Below, in pieces: positions 52,976-62,145 of a stretch of 64,000 nt of DNA. Position 1 is the first letter of the stretch, and the number at the start of each line of letters is the position of its first letter. Under the pieces are notes generated by a model. It worked only from the letters and a program-made list of their open reading frames with translations. It was not told the origin of the DNA and made no database searches. Source of the stretch: Arthrobacter terrae. Its GTDB lineage: Bacteria; Actinomycetota; Actinomycetes; Actinomycetales; Micrococcaceae. Location: assembly GCF_015708085.1 (NCBI RefSeq), contig NZ_JADNYM010000027.1:1-64000 (forward strand), in the 5' to 3' direction. Made by a program: the position numbers and the translations under genes.

Positions 52976-53958
52976 GTACGACATCCTATAACTGCACGTC
53001 CGACGATCAGCGCGCCGAGGGCCTGGCCCATGCGCAAAAGGCGATAGCTGCCAAGCAGGTTGTGGTCATGCCCACGGACACCGTCTATGGGATCGCGGCA
53101 GATGCCTTTTCCCCGCAGGCGGTGGCCACACTGCTTGCTGCCAAGGGACGCGGCCGTTCCATGCCGCCACCGGTGCTGATTCCCCGGCTTAACACCATGG
53201 ACGGGCTGGCCACGGACATCACCGACGACGCACGGAAGCTGGCGGAGCAGTTCTGGCCGGGCGGTCTGACACTGATTTTCCATTCACAACCATCACTGAC
53301 GTGGGATCTTGGCGACACCATGGGTACCGTTGCCTTGCGGATGCCTGACGACAAGCTGGCCCTGGATCTGCTGACCATAACGGGCCCGCTGGCCGTTTCG
53401 TCGGCCAATCGCACAGGGCAGGCTGCTGCGCAGAGCGCCTCGGAGGCGCGCTCGCAGCTGGCGGAATCGGTGGAGGTTTATCTGGAGGCGGGTTTCCGAC
53501 CGATCGAAGGCACGGATCCGCTTCCATCGACCATCGTTGACGCGACCGGCGGGATCCTGCGTGTGGTCCGCGCGGGGGCTATCGCGCTGGAACGCCTGCG
53601 GGACGTCGTTCCATCCATTGTGGGTCTGGGTGGGGAACTGCCGGAGAAGGACGAGCAGGTTGCTTTGGCCAATGCAGATGTGCCCGCAGTGTCGGAGGCA
53701 GATGTGCCGGCCGTTGCGGACGCAGCGGTGCCGGCCGTGCCGGAGAGTCCTGTTGGGCTGGATAGCCCCGTTAAACTCGATGAAGCCGCAGTTATGACGA
53801 CTCAGTGGACTTCGGCCTCGGACGGCGATTCTCCGGCAGAGCATGAACAGTCCCTTGCTGTGCAGCCGCCTGCCGGAGAACCGCAGAGGCCTGCGGCTGG
53901 GGAAGCAGCCCCTGCTGCTCTGCCCAACCAGGCTGTTGCGCCTGACCAAACCACATAA
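52972..53958 (+). CDS. tsaC: Threonylcarbamoyladenylate synthase with C-terminal extension
   Basis: 328 residues; the YrdC domain occupies the first 210. Motifs: VVVMPTDTVYGIAADAFSPQAVATLLAAKGRG, FWPGGLTLIFHS, GTVALRMPDD, and LAVSSANRTGQ. It makes TC-AMP for t6A37 of tRNAs. Residues 225-328 are a low-complexity tail with an ADVPAV-type repeat and Ala/Pro/Glu, not the usual Sua5 domain. The last 167 bp overlap the 3' end of the opposite-strand epimerase gene. Some of the tail may be a consequence of that overlap. Confidence 0.9.
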   Translation: MSTTSYNCTSDDQRAEGLAHAQKAIAAKQVVVMPTDTVYGIAADAFSPQAVATLLAAKGRGRSMPPPVLIPRLNTMDGLATDITDDARKLAEQFWPGGLTLIFHSQPSLTWDLGDTMGTVALRMPDDKLALDLLTITGPLAVSSANRTGQAAAQSASEARSQLAESVEVYLEAGFRPIEGTDPLPSTIVDATGGILRVVRAGAIALERLRDVVPSIVGLGGELPEKDEQVALANADVPAVSEADVPAVADAAVPAVPESPVGLDSPVKLDEAAVMTTQWTSASDGDSPAEHEQSLAVQPPAGEPQRPAAGEAAPAALPNQAVAPDQTT

Positions 53959-54814
53959 GTTCCAGCCGCCGCAGCGAACCGTGCAGACGTTCCCCGGCTA
54001 GCCGGGAGAGGAAATACCCGGTGGACAGGGCCGCCCTGCATAGCCAGGTCGGAAGTTTCAGCGGCTTTCTTCCGCCGGCCGCCGCCAGGACCTCGGTGAC
54101 GCTCAGCCCTTCCCACGGCTGGAGCACGATCTGCGGGATGGAGCCCGCATGGAGTGCTATCTCTGCGGTAAACCAAGCCAACGCGTTGATGGAGCTGACC
54201 GGCGTCGCGGCGGTGCCAGGAGCGGCAACCGAAGCAAGGGGTGAGGCGGCCAGTTTGGCCAGTGCCGCCGTCGTCGGACGTCCTGGTCCTTGAACGGACG
54301 TGGCGCGCAGAATTACTGCTTCGGTTCCCCCTCGCCCGACCTTGAGCAAGGCCTCCTCGCCCAAGGACTTCGAGCGGGAATAGGCGGAAAAGGGGGCTCG
54401 CTCCGCTGACTCATCGAGCACCGGCCGATGCCCTTGGACGGCCGCGCTGCTGAGCTGGATTACGCGGTGGACGCCGGCCTGGGCTGCCGCTGCGGCGACG
54501 ATGCAGGGGAGCAGCGCATTGGCCCCGGTCAGTGCCGGTGAGCCGGCATGACGAGGTGTCGCGAGCCCGGCGGCGTTGACCACCACATCCACGCCGGAAA
54601 ATTCCGCAGCGAGGTGTGCTGCCGCGGCTGAGGCTGCCGGTGAGCGTGCCTCACGGATGAGGTCGGCCGCGTCGCCGGCGTAGGAGTCCAGCCGCGGAGC
54701 GTGTACCGGACGGACATTTAGGCCGCGGGCGGCACATTCGGCTGCGATGGCCGAGCCAACAAATCCGCCGGCACCGAGCACTGCAACTAGCACGTGATGT
54801 TTCTCCATCTTCAT
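53792..54814 (-). CDS. NAD-dependent epimerase/dehydratase-family protein
   Basis: 340 residues. Short-chain extended Rossmann start: VLVAVLGAGGFVGSAIAAECAARG (GxGGFxG), then VDVVVNAAGLA, IQLSSAAVQG, and the catalytic Tyr-Lys in YSRSKSLGEEAL. It resembles NAD-dependent sugar epimerases of glycan biosynthesis. Its final 55 codons overlap the tail of tsaC on the other strand and are compositionally poor (GTVHALPENRRPRPKS). Divergent from the GT2 gene across 168 bp, which fits a role with the downstream glycan genes. Confidence 0.82.
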   Translation of the reverse strand: MKMEKHHVLVAVLGAGGFVGSAIAAECAARGLNVRPVHAPRLDSYAGDAADLIREARSPAASAAAAHLAAEFSGVDVVVNAAGLATPRHAGSPALTGANALLPCIVAAAAAQAGVHRVIQLSSAAVQGHRPVLDESAERAPFSAYSRSKSLGEEALLKVGRGGTEAVILRATSVQGPGRPTTAALAKLAASPLASVAAPGTAATPVSSINALAWFTAEIALHAGSIPQIVLQPWEGLSVTEVLAAAGGRKPLKLPTWLCRAALSTGYFLSRLAGERLHGSLRRLELMWFGQAQQPGWAEQQGLLPQPQASAVLRQAAAQQGTVHALPENRRPRPKSTESS

Positions 54815-54982
54815 TGAGGCAATGTCCGTAGGGGTGCAGTCCCGGTTAGACTGATGACCGGTCTCCGTAAATTGAGTCTACCGGCCGCTTCCCGGCCGTT
54901 AGCTGTCGCAAAAAGCATCATGGGACGTCCCCAGGCAGCCGGAATGACCGCTTGTAGACGGCTGGAAGGTATTTGACGAGGA

Positions 54983-56914
54983 ATGAATTCCCCGGATTTT
55001 GGCGCGCGCAGCCCGCGCGTTGTTGCTGTTGTGGTCAGCTACAACCGGAGGGAGCTCCTCGGGAAAACGCTGCAGGGGATCGCCGGCGGTTCGCTGCTGC
55101 CTGACGTGGTGGTGGTGGTGGATAATGCTTCGACGGATGGCTCGGCCGGATCTGTCCGGGACACGCAGCTGCCATATCTGGTGGACCTCGTGGAATTTTC
55201 GGTTAACCTCGGCGGGGCCGGCGGGTTCACCGCCGGAATCGAGCGGGCTGTCCGGAAGCATTCCGCGGACCTTGTCTGGGTCATGGACGACGACACGGAG
55301 CCGCACCGGCAATCGCTGAGCGCACTGGTTGATGCCTGGCAGAACTACTCACCGGCGCCCGAGCGCCGACCCGCCCTGTTGGCCAGCCGGGTGGTCTGGG
55401 TGGATGGCAGGGACCACCCGATGAACACCATGGGACCGCGGATCGGTGCCACCAGGGAGCAAAAGCGCTTGGCGCAGCGGGTCAATGCCATGCCTATTCG
55501 TTCGGCTTCCTTTGTCTCCGCTATGATGAGCGGCGCTGCTATCCGGGAGCACGGCCTGCCGCGGGCGGATTATTTTATTTGGAACGATGACTTCGAGTTC
55601 ACAACCCGGTTGTCGCGCTTTGCCGACGCGATCCAGGTTCCCGCATCGGTGGTGACACATCACACGGCGAAGTTCGGCAGTTCGGATGTGGATCCCGGCC
55701 CGCGGTTCTTCTATGACGTGCGGAACAAATTGTGGACTTTCAGCCGCTCTCGTTCCCTGGCCGGCTGGGAAAAGTTCCTGTATTCGGGGGCCACCTTACG
55801 GATGTGGATCCGGGCGCTGGCCCGCTCCGGCAAACGAAGGGTGCTGCTGGACGGATTGGTGCGGGGCGGGCGAGCCGCGCTGCATGCCCCGCGCCCCAAT
55901 TCAGAGGTATTTGCCGGTATCTACCCGATTGCCGAGCTGACCGCCGCAGGGGGTCCGGAGACCAGGGTCCAGGCGGCCGCGGATCATCCGCCGTCCGCTC
56001 ACGGAACGCCGCAGGCCCAATTAAGCCAGCAGCCAGGAGCCGCCCGCGCGGACCTGCCCTTCAGCCTATTGATGCCCGTTTACGCCAATGACTCGGCGGA
56101 GCGCTTCCGCCGCGCCTTTGATTCCGCCTCGTGGCAGCAAAGCGTCCCCCCGCATGAGATCGTCATTGTCCAGGACGGGCCGGTGGGGCCAGAGCTCGAG
56201 GGCGTATTGTCCGGGCTATCGGAACTGACTACGATTCCGGTCCAACGGGTGATTTTGGCAGAACACGCCGGGCTCACGGCCGCACTGTCCATCGGGCTGA
56301 CCCGCTGCAGCTACGACGTGGTGGCGCGGGCGGATGCCGATGATGTCTGCCTGCCACACCGCTTTCAGCGCCAACTGCCGCTCATTGCTGCCGGTGCTGA
56401 CCTTGTCGGAGCGGGCATGCAGGAGATCGGCGGAAGCGAATCCGAGCTGCTGGCGGTCCGGACGGTGCCCGTGGGGGCCGCGGCAATTCGCCGGGCATCG
56501 GCGATGCGCAATCCGATCAACCATCCGACGGCGGTCTTTCGTGTTTCTGCCGTCCAGCGGGTCGGCGGGTACCAGCACGTCCCGCAGGCGGAAGACTACT
56601 GGTTATGGATGCGGATGCTCGCAGCCGGCGCAACGGTGGAAAATGTCAACGAGCCGCTGGTCCTCTACCGGGTCAGTGCGGGGTCCTATGAACGCCGCGG
56701 TGGCCTCGGAATCTTCCGCGCGGAACTGACGCTGCAGTCGAGGCTTCTGGCGGCCGGCTACATCTCCCGGCTGCAGTACCTGCGCAATATTGTCGTCCGG
56801 GGCGGCTACCGCTTCCTGCCGACGCCATTGCGGATGGGCAGTTACCGGAACCTCGTCGCGCCGGCGGCCCGGACAGCCCACGGTACACAACCCACGGCGC
56901 ACCGCGAAGACTGA
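54983..56914 (+). CDS. Double-domain family 2 glycosyltransferase
   Basis: 643 residues, roughly two GT2 enzymes in one chain. Domain 1 (about 10-305): VVAVVVSYNRRELLGKTLQGI, VDNASTDGS, SVNLGGAGGFTAGIERA, LVWVMDDDTEP (DDD/DxD), FIWNDDFEFTTRL; this is like rhamnosyl/galactofuranosyl transferases. Domain 2 (about 350-625): FSLLMPVYANDSAERFRRAFDSASWQQSVPPHEIVIVQDGP, VVARADADDVCLPHRFQRQL (DADD), NHPTAVFRVSAVQRVGGY and EDYWLWMRM. The linker is Ala/Pro/Gln-rich. Probably adds successive sugars to a surface glycan. The start follows gacgagga. Confidence 0.9.
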   Translation: MNSPDFGARSPRVVAVVVSYNRRELLGKTLQGIAGGSLLPDVVVVVDNASTDGSAGSVRDTQLPYLVDLVEFSVNLGGAGGFTAGIERAVRKHSADLVWVMDDDTEPHRQSLSALVDAWQNYSPAPERRPALLASRVVWVDGRDHPMNTMGPRIGATREQKRLAQRVNAMPIRSASFVSAMMSGAAIREHGLPRADYFIWNDDFEFTTRLSRFADAIQVPASVVTHHTAKFGSSDVDPGPRFFYDVRNKLWTFSRSRSLAGWEKFLYSGATLRMWIRALARSGKRRVLLDGLVRGGRAALHAPRPNSEVFAGIYPIAELTAAGGPETRVQAAADHPPSAHGTPQAQLSQQPGAARADLPFSLLMPVYANDSAERFRRAFDSASWQQSVPPHEIVIVQDGPVGPELEGVLSGLSELTTIPVQRVILAEHAGLTAALSIGLTRCSYDVVARADADDVCLPHRFQRQLPLIAAGADLVGAGMQEIGGSESELLAVRTVPVGAAAIRRASAMRNPINHPTAVFRVSAVQRVGGYQHVPQAEDYWLWMRMLAAGATVENVNEPLVLYRVSAGSYERRGGLGIFRAELTLQSRLLAAGYISRLQYLRNIVVRGGYRFLPTPLRMGSYRNLVAPAARTAHGTQPTAHRED

Positions 56915-57124
56915 CCCGCCACGGAACAATTTATAGGGCCAATGACGGGTGCAGACAGCGCAGCCCGGACGGCGCTGCGCGGGAAGTCGACCCATTCGTT
57001 GTACTTTTAGAAGGGCAAACAGTCATTTGCACGGTCCGGGCACGTTTTCACAAACGGCTCCAGCGGCGGTGCGGATGCGTCAGGGCAATAGTGTGCAACG
57101 GAATTTCTTGAACAGGATGTGAGC

Positions 57125-58957
57125 GTGGCAAGCGACAATAGATCCGATACCAAACCGGCGCTGTGGTTGTGGTCCCAGTTTGTGCTGGATTCCTTCGCTT
57201 GGGTAGTGGCTATTGCCCTGGCGTTGTTGCTGCGCTATGAACTTGATGTCACCCTGATCCACGTTGGCGGAACTATCCTGCTGATGGTTGTCGCCATCGT
57301 GACGCAGTTGATCGCGGGATGGAGCTTGGCGCTGTATCGCGGAAGATACGCCTTTGGAAGCTTCCACGAGGCCAGGATCCTCGTTGTGGTGACGCTGATC
57401 GTGGCGGCTGTGATGTTCATCTTCCTCTACCTCCTGGTCAGCGAAATCCACATTGCCCGCAGCGTCGGAGCCATCGCGTTCCCGTTTGCCTGCCTTTTCA
57501 TGGCAGCCATTCGGTATATGAAACGCCTCTATGTCGAGGGCAAGGCCAAGCCTGGCGAGGGGACACAGAAAACGCTGGTTTACGGGGCCGGATTCCTCGG
57601 CAACTCGCTGATAAACCGCATGCTGCAGGATCAGGAATCGCCGTACTTCCCGGTTGGTTTGATTGACGACGACGCCGCCAAGAAGCATCTGCGGCTCTCC
57701 TCGGTCTCGGTGCTCGGCCGTGGCACCGACCTGCCGGAGATTATCCGCCGGACCAAAGCGACGGTGCTGGTGCTGGCGTTCGCCCATGTAGAGGCGACCA
57801 AGGTGCGGGAGATCTCCGACGCCGTCGCCGGTCTGCACGTGAGAGTGCTGGTGCTGCCGCCGCTGAAGGATATGCTGGCCGCCGATAACGCCGGTATGTC
57901 GGATTTCCGTGAGATTGACGTCGCGGACCTGATCGGGCGGCGTCCGGTGGACATCGAGCTTGATCAGATTGCCGGCTATGTCACGGGCAGACGCGTCCTC
58001 GTCACGGGGGCCGGTGGGTCGATTGGCTCCGAATTGTGCCGTCAGCTTTCCGGCTTCAATCCCGCCGAGCTGATCATGCTTGACCATGATGAAACGGGTC
58101 TGCAACAGACGCAGATTTCGATTTCCGGCCACGGCCTGCTCAACGGCAAGGACACCGTGCTGGCAGATATCCGCGACGCGGAGGCGTTGAATCGTATCTT
58201 CCGCGAGCGCCGGCCCGAGGTGGTCTTCCACGCCGCCGCGCTCAAGCACGCCCCATTGCTGCAGCAGTACCCGGAAGAGGGCTGGAAAACCAATACGCTT
58301 GGATCGCTCAATGTGCTGCGCGCGGCGCAGTCCGCGTCCGTGCAGACGTATGTCAATGTCTCCACGGACAAAGCCGCCAGCCCGACGACGGCGCTGGGCC
58401 ACTCGAAGCGGGCTGCGGAAAAGCTGACGGCCTGGATGGCTCGGCAGACCGGGGAAAGGTACGTTTCCGTGCGCTTTGGTAATGTGATCGGCAGCCGGGG
58501 TTCGATGCTGCCGCTCTTTACCGAGCAGATCCGCACCGGTGGTCCCATCACCGTCACGCATCCGGACGTGACCCGTTTTTTCATGACGATTCCCGAGGCC
58601 TGCCAACTGGTGATCCAGGCCGGTGCTATTGGCCATGGCGGCGATGTGCTGATCCTGGACATGGGGGAGCCGGTGAAAATTCTGGATGTAGCCCGCCGGA
58701 TGATCGCCATGTCCGGCAAAGACATCGAAATTGTCTACACCGGGCTGCGACCCAGTGAAAAAATGCACGAACAGCTGGTTGGGGTGGGCGAGGAGGACGC
58801 CAAACCGCTGCATCCCAAGATTTCCCACACCACGGCCGTTCCGCTGGCACCGGATGCCCTGAGCCTTCAGACCTGGCTGCTGCGCTGCGCGCTGGAATCC
58901 GGCCCTGCCCCGGAGGACCTGGAAGAATCCGACGACGACCTGGCAGCGGGCGCCTAA
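57125..58957 (+). CDS. Membrane nucleotide-sugar epimerase/dehydratase (CapD/PglF type)
   Basis: 610 residues from GTG 57125, which sits 7 bp after aacagga; GTG 57119 is an alternative. Four N-terminal membrane helices (about 15-130) and a CoA-binding-like domain (150-270) precede the catalytic Rossmann part: RVLVTGAGGSIGSELCRQL (about 295) and STDKAASPTTALGHSKRAAEKL. Family members make UDP-4-keto-6-deoxy-sugars for bacillosamine, FucNAc or QuiNAc-type residues. It overlaps the wecA-like gene by one base, so the pair works together. Confidence 0.88.
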   Translation: MASDNRSDTKPALWLWSQFVLDSFAWVVAIALALLLRYELDVTLIHVGGTILLMVVAIVTQLIAGWSLALYRGRYAFGSFHEARILVVVTLIVAAVMFIFLYLLVSEIHIARSVGAIAFPFACLFMAAIRYMKRLYVEGKAKPGEGTQKTLVYGAGFLGNSLINRMLQDQESPYFPVGLIDDDAAKKHLRLSSVSVLGRGTDLPEIIRRTKATVLVLAFAHVEATKVREISDAVAGLHVRVLVLPPLKDMLAADNAGMSDFREIDVADLIGRRPVDIELDQIAGYVTGRRVLVTGAGGSIGSELCRQLSGFNPAELIMLDHDETGLQQTQISISGHGLLNGKDTVLADIRDAEALNRIFRERRPEVVFHAAALKHAPLLQQYPEEGWKTNTLGSLNVLRAAQSASVQTYVNVSTDKAASPTTALGHSKRAAEKLTAWMARQTGERYVSVRFGNVIGSRGSMLPLFTEQIRTGGPITVTHPDVTRFFMTIPEACQLVIQAGAIGHGGDVLILDMGEPVKILDVARRMIAMSGKDIEIVYTGLRPSEKMHEQLVGVGEEDAKPLHPKISHTTAVPLAPDALSLQTWLLRCALESGPAPEDLEESDDDLAAGA

Positions 58958-59970
58958 TGGCCGTTCTGGTTGCGGCGCTGGCCCTGGCACTGAGCCTGCT
59001 GCTGCCGTTGGCGTTCAAACCCTGGCTGCTGCGCCGGGGTGTACTCGATATTCCCTCGGACCGGTCCTCGCACAGCACCCCCACCATCCGCGGGATGGGG
59101 ATTACCATCGCAATCGCGCTGGCCGCAGCAATGATGACGGCTATCCTTGCCGCGCGCGATCCGGCGGGTCGCGTTATTTTGATAACCGCCGTGACCGTGA
59201 TGATGGCCGCGGCAACGATCGGCTGGATCGAGGATCTGCGTGGGCTGGGCGTCCGGGTCCGCGCCGGCCTTCAGCTGGGTTTGGGCCTGCTGGGTACCGT
59301 GGCTCTGGCCACGGTGGCACATGGGCAAGGCTACTGGTGGATCCCGGCGGGAGCTGTTGCGGTTGCCGCGTATATTAATGTCGCCAACTTCATGGACGGC
59401 ATTAATGGTATTTCCGGCATGCACGGGCTGGTAGTTGGTCTCTTCTATGCACTGGCCGGTCAGTACACCGGAAACAGCTGGCTGATCTATGCCGGTGTGG
59501 CTATCGCCGGGGCATTTGCCGGCTTCCTGCCCTGGAACCTGAGCCCGGGGGGCGTATTTCTGGGCGACGTCGGCAGCTATCTGCTGGGCGCGGCAATCTC
59601 CGTGACGGCCGTGGCGGCATTCCTGTCCGGCGTACCGGTGGAGTACATCTTCTCGCCGGTGCTCATCTACCTGGCAGACACCTTCGTCACATTGATCCGG
59701 CGCATCATTGCGGGGGAGCGCTGGTACGCCCCGCACCGCCAGCATGCCTACCAACGGCTAGTTATCGTCGGCCTGAGCCACCTCCAGGCGACGGCGGTAG
59801 TGACAATCGCAACGGTGGCAACGAGTATTCTCGGTGTACTGGCTGCCCGCGCAGGCACAGCAGCGTCGGTGCCGATGGGAATCCTCTGCGCGGCCGTGGT
59901 GGTGCTCTACCTGCGCACCCCGACGATCTTCCAGCGGATCATTCGCAGGCGCCGGCTGTTGCATGAGTAG
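58957..59970 (+). CDS. Undecaprenyl-phosphate GlcNAc-1-phosphate transferase-like enzyme
   Basis: 337 residues with about ten membrane helices. MraY/WecA/WbpL motifs: IEDLRGLGVRVR (loop 2 DD-like region reduced to ED), NVANFMDGINGISG (about 146), FLPWNLSPGGVFLGDVGSYLLG (about 190), and RQHAYQRL (the HxH-type loop near 262). It should start lipid-linked glycan synthesis by putting sugar-1-phosphate on undecaprenyl phosphate. Closest to WbpL/WecA-type enzymes, fitting the CapD-like partner upstream. TAATG overlap with that gene. Confidence 0.88.
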   Translation: MAVLVAALALALSLLLPLAFKPWLLRRGVLDIPSDRSSHSTPTIRGMGITIAIALAAAMMTAILAARDPAGRVILITAVTVMMAAATIGWIEDLRGLGVRVRAGLQLGLGLLGTVALATVAHGQGYWWIPAGAVAVAAYINVANFMDGINGISGMHGLVVGLFYALAGQYTGNSWLIYAGVAIAGAFAGFLPWNLSPGGVFLGDVGSYLLGAAISVTAVAAFLSGVPVEYIFSPVLIYLADTFVTLIRRIIAGERWYAPHRQHAYQRLVIVGLSHLQATAVVTIATVATSILGVLAARAGTAASVPMGILCAAVVVLYLRTPTIFQRIIRRRRLLHE

Positions 59971-59985
59971 CACTTCTATCTCGTG

Positions 59986-59991
59986 TAGAAT
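59986..59991 (+). promoter_or_regulatory. Possible -10 element of the atp operon
   Basis: TAGAAT lies 72 bp before the first atp-associated gene in the short gap behind the WecA-like gene. No convincing -35 element at the standard distance. Weak. Confidence 0.2.
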
Positions 59992-60063
59992 TTGGGCTGG
60001 TGTTATCGTCGCTCCCCGTCGCGTCGGACTCCAGTCCAGACCCGAAGAGAATTGGTTTTTTTC

Positions 60064-60588
60064 ATGAGCGACTCCCACGCCTCCGGCGGCTCAGTGCCGC
60101 CGGACCGGATTGTCGTCTCTGGACCAACCAGGTCTCCCTGGCTGCGCATTTTGGCGCGCTGCCTCGCCGTCGCTGTCGGCGCTATCGCCGTGGTTTGCGT
60201 CGTTGCGGCTCTTGTCGCCGGAGTGGCTGCGGTGCTCAGCGTGCTGTATGGCTCGGCGATCGTAGTAACCTTCTTCGCGATCAGCCTCCTGGTGGGCCAC
60301 TACGGCGGACGGAACAGTCCGTCCGGAGCAATTGGTCTGTTCATGCTGACATACCTGGTCAAAGTCGTTGGATTCGCGGCGGTCCTGTTTTTCCTGGGTG
60401 CACCGGGATGGCTGGACGCGATGTGGTCCGTTATTTCCGCCGTCGTGGTCGTTGTTGTCTGGCAGGGCACGGAAGTCTTTGCCTTCAGCCGCACCCGTCA
60501 TCTGCTCTACGGTGATCCGCAGGAACACGCGGCAGCCAAGCCGGCTCCAGGACATCCCGATGCACTGGAGGGTACGGAAGATGCTTAA
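60064..60588 (+). CDS. atpI: AtpI-like membrane protein
   Basis: 174 residues from ATG 60064. Four hydrophobic segments (about 20-145), including LARCLAVAVGAIAVVCVVAALVAGVAAVLSVLYG and the polar HYGGRNS loop, then LFMLTYLVKVVGFAAVLFFLG. Size, topology and position upstream of atpZ-atpB match the AtpI subunit-like proteins of F-type operons, which assist c-ring assembly. Sequence identity to AtpI is not strong by eye. Overlaps atpZ by 8 bp. Confidence 0.7.
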   Translation: MSDSHASGGSVPPDRIVVSGPTRSPWLRILARCLAVAVGAIAVVCVVAALVAGVAAVLSVLYGSAIVVTFFAISLLVGHYGGRNSPSGAIGLFMLTYLVKVVGFAAVLFFLGAPGWLDAMWSVISAVVVVVVWQGTEVFAFSRTRHLLYGDPQEHAAAKPAPGHPDALEGTEDA

Positions 60589-60919
60589 AGGGCGGCGCCG
60601 GAAGGGTGCTCGTGGGGAGAGGACGGGCGAGCGCGTCTCGGTCGCATCTTCCGGCAGCACCGACGCCAACGGCAATGGGGGATACAACGCGGGACTGAGT
60701 GTTTTCAGCTACGTCCTTGGCGGAACCTTGGTCTGGAGTTTGATAGGGTGGGGACTGGATAATGTGCTGGGAACACACTGGTTTGTTCTGGCCGGCGCCT
60801 TTATAGGTCTGGCCGGTGGGTTCTATCTGTCCTTTGCCCGTCGCCTCGTCCGCAACCGCACCAAAGATGCCGCCGGAACGCAGCCGGTCGAGGGCCCAAA
60901 GAGATTTGAGCAGCCGTAA
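60581..60919 (+). CDS. atpZ: AtpZ/AtpI-family protein
   Basis: 112 residues from ATG 60581. Basic N-terminal part, then two helices: FSYVLGGTLVWSLIGWGLDNVLGTHWFVLAGAFIGLAGGFYLSFARR. This GG-x-W-x-GW-x-LD pattern is typical of AtpZ, a small partner of AtpI reported to help Mg or c-ring handling. Its stop overlaps a small frame (TAATG) that leads to atpB. Confidence 0.78.
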   Translation: MLKGRRRKGARGERTGERVSVASSGSTDANGNGGYNAGLSVFSYVLGGTLVWSLIGWGLDNVLGTHWFVLAGAFIGLAGGFYLSFARRLVRNRTKDAAGTQPVEGPKRFEQP

Positions 60920-61020
60920 TGCCACAAGATTTTAATACCACCGGGGGTAACGGTGCGGCCGCAGGCCCGCTTCCCCGGACCATGCCCGAGTACGGACCCT
61001 GCAGAGAGGAAACGCGTTGA
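60919..61020 (+). CDS. 33-residue frame coupled on both sides between atpZ and atpB
   Basis: ATG overlaps the atpZ stop (TAATG) and the TGA overlaps the atpB TTG start (TTGA). The 33 codons, MPQDFNTTGGNGAAAGPLP and a short polar end, fill the whole gap. There is no recognised domain. It may be a leader peptide that couples atpB translation, or chance. Confidence 0.35.
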   Translation: MPQDFNTTGGNGAAAGPLPRTMPEYGPCREETR

Positions 61021-61811
61021 TCGCGCTTACGCTCCCCGCCCAAGATGGTGGAACGTTTAACCCGCCCGGCGTTAATAGCCACCTACCGGCGTTCTTCACC
61101 ATCGGAGACTTCGAGTTCACCAAGCAGATGCTGCTGGTCCTGCTCTCCGTGGTCTTAATTTCCTGGTTTTTCATCGCCGCCGCACGAAAAGGCAAACTGG
61201 TTCCCGGAAAGCTGCAGTTCGCGGGCGAGATTGGCTATAACTTCGTTCGCAACTCCGTCGCCAAGGATGTGATCGGCGGCAAGGACTTCATGAAGTATGT
61301 TCCGCTGCTGTTCTCACTGTTCTTCTTTATCCTGGTCAATAATATCTACGGCACCATCCCGTACATTCAGTTGCCCAGTTTCTCGCACGTCGGTGGCACA
61401 TACTTCCTTGCTGCCCTTGTCTACGTGATTTGGATCGGTGCAGGCTTCAAGGTAAACGGGATCCGCTTCCTCAAGCTGGCCGTTGTTCCTTCGGGCGTGC
61501 CGTGGTACATTCTGCCGCTGGTGGTGCCGATCGAAGTCATCTCCAACTTTTTGGTCCGTCCGATGACGCACAGCTTGCGTCTTTTTGCCACCATGCTGGC
61601 CGGCCACTTGATCGTTCTGATCGCGGGCTCCGGTATTGAATTCCTCATCATGCAGGAAAGTGTTCTGATGAAGGGTGCCTCGGTCCTGGTCCTTGTCGGG
61701 TCGATCGCCATGTATATGCTCGAAGCGTTGATTATGGTGCTGCAGGCGTATGTCTTCGTCCTGCTCACGGCGATCTACATTGAAGGCGCCATTCACGCGG
61801 ACAGCCACTAA
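61017..61811 (+). CDS. atpB: ATP synthase F0 subunit a
   Basis: 264 residues, TTG start 61017 after gagaggaaac. Five or six helices; the essential Arg is in RPMTHSLRLFATMLAGHLIVLIAG (Arg near 189, the R210 equivalent), and the final helix is MYMLEALIMVLQAYVFVLLTAIYI. Forms the proton path with the c-ring. First core gene of the F-type operon. Confidence 0.95.
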   Translation: MIALTLPAQDGGTFNPPGVNSHLPAFFTIGDFEFTKQMLLVLLSVVLISWFFIAAARKGKLVPGKLQFAGEIGYNFVRNSVAKDVIGGKDFMKYVPLLFSLFFFILVNNIYGTIPYIQLPSFSHVGGTYFLAALVYVIWIGAGFKVNGIRFLKLAVVPSGVPWYILPLVVPIEVISNFLVRPMTHSLRLFATMLAGHLIVLIAGSGIEFLIMQESVLMKGASVLVLVGSIAMYMLEALIMVLQAYVFVLLTAIYIEGAIHADSH

Positions 61812-61884
61812 TTTTTTTGACATTCCCCTTGGGGGATAACTTGAACCAAACAACCTGCCTGCGGGCATCTTGAAAGGAATATTC

Positions 61885-62103
61885 ATGAACGGCACAATCA
61901 ACGGTTCTATCAACCTCGTTGGCTACGGCCTTTCCGCGATTGGTGGAGCTATCGGTGTGGGTCTGGTTTTCGCGGCCTACATCAATGGCGTCGCACGCCA
62001 GCCGGAAGCCCAGCGCGTCCTGCAGCCCATCGCCTTCCTCGGCCTGGCACTGACCGAAGCCCTCGCCATTCTTGGTCTCGTATTTGCGTTCGTTCTCAAG
62101 TAA
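61885..62103 (+). CDS. atpE: ATP synthase F0 subunit c
   Basis: 72 residues in two helices: [33 protein letters not shown] and [24 protein letters not shown]. The proton-binding Glu is in ALTEAL (near 58). The loop ARQPE is the gamma/epsilon contact. Start ATG 61885 follows tgaaaggaatat. In front, a small hairpin (ccccttgggg, 61827-61836) may help the strong translation this gene needs. Confidence 0.95.
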   Translation: MNGTINGSINLVGYGLSAIGGAIGVGLVFAAYINGVARQPEAQRVLQPIAFLGLALTEALAILGLVFAFVLK

Positions 62104-62145
62104 AGAGACAACACTTCATTTGCGAGTAGATAGGACGGGCGAAAT

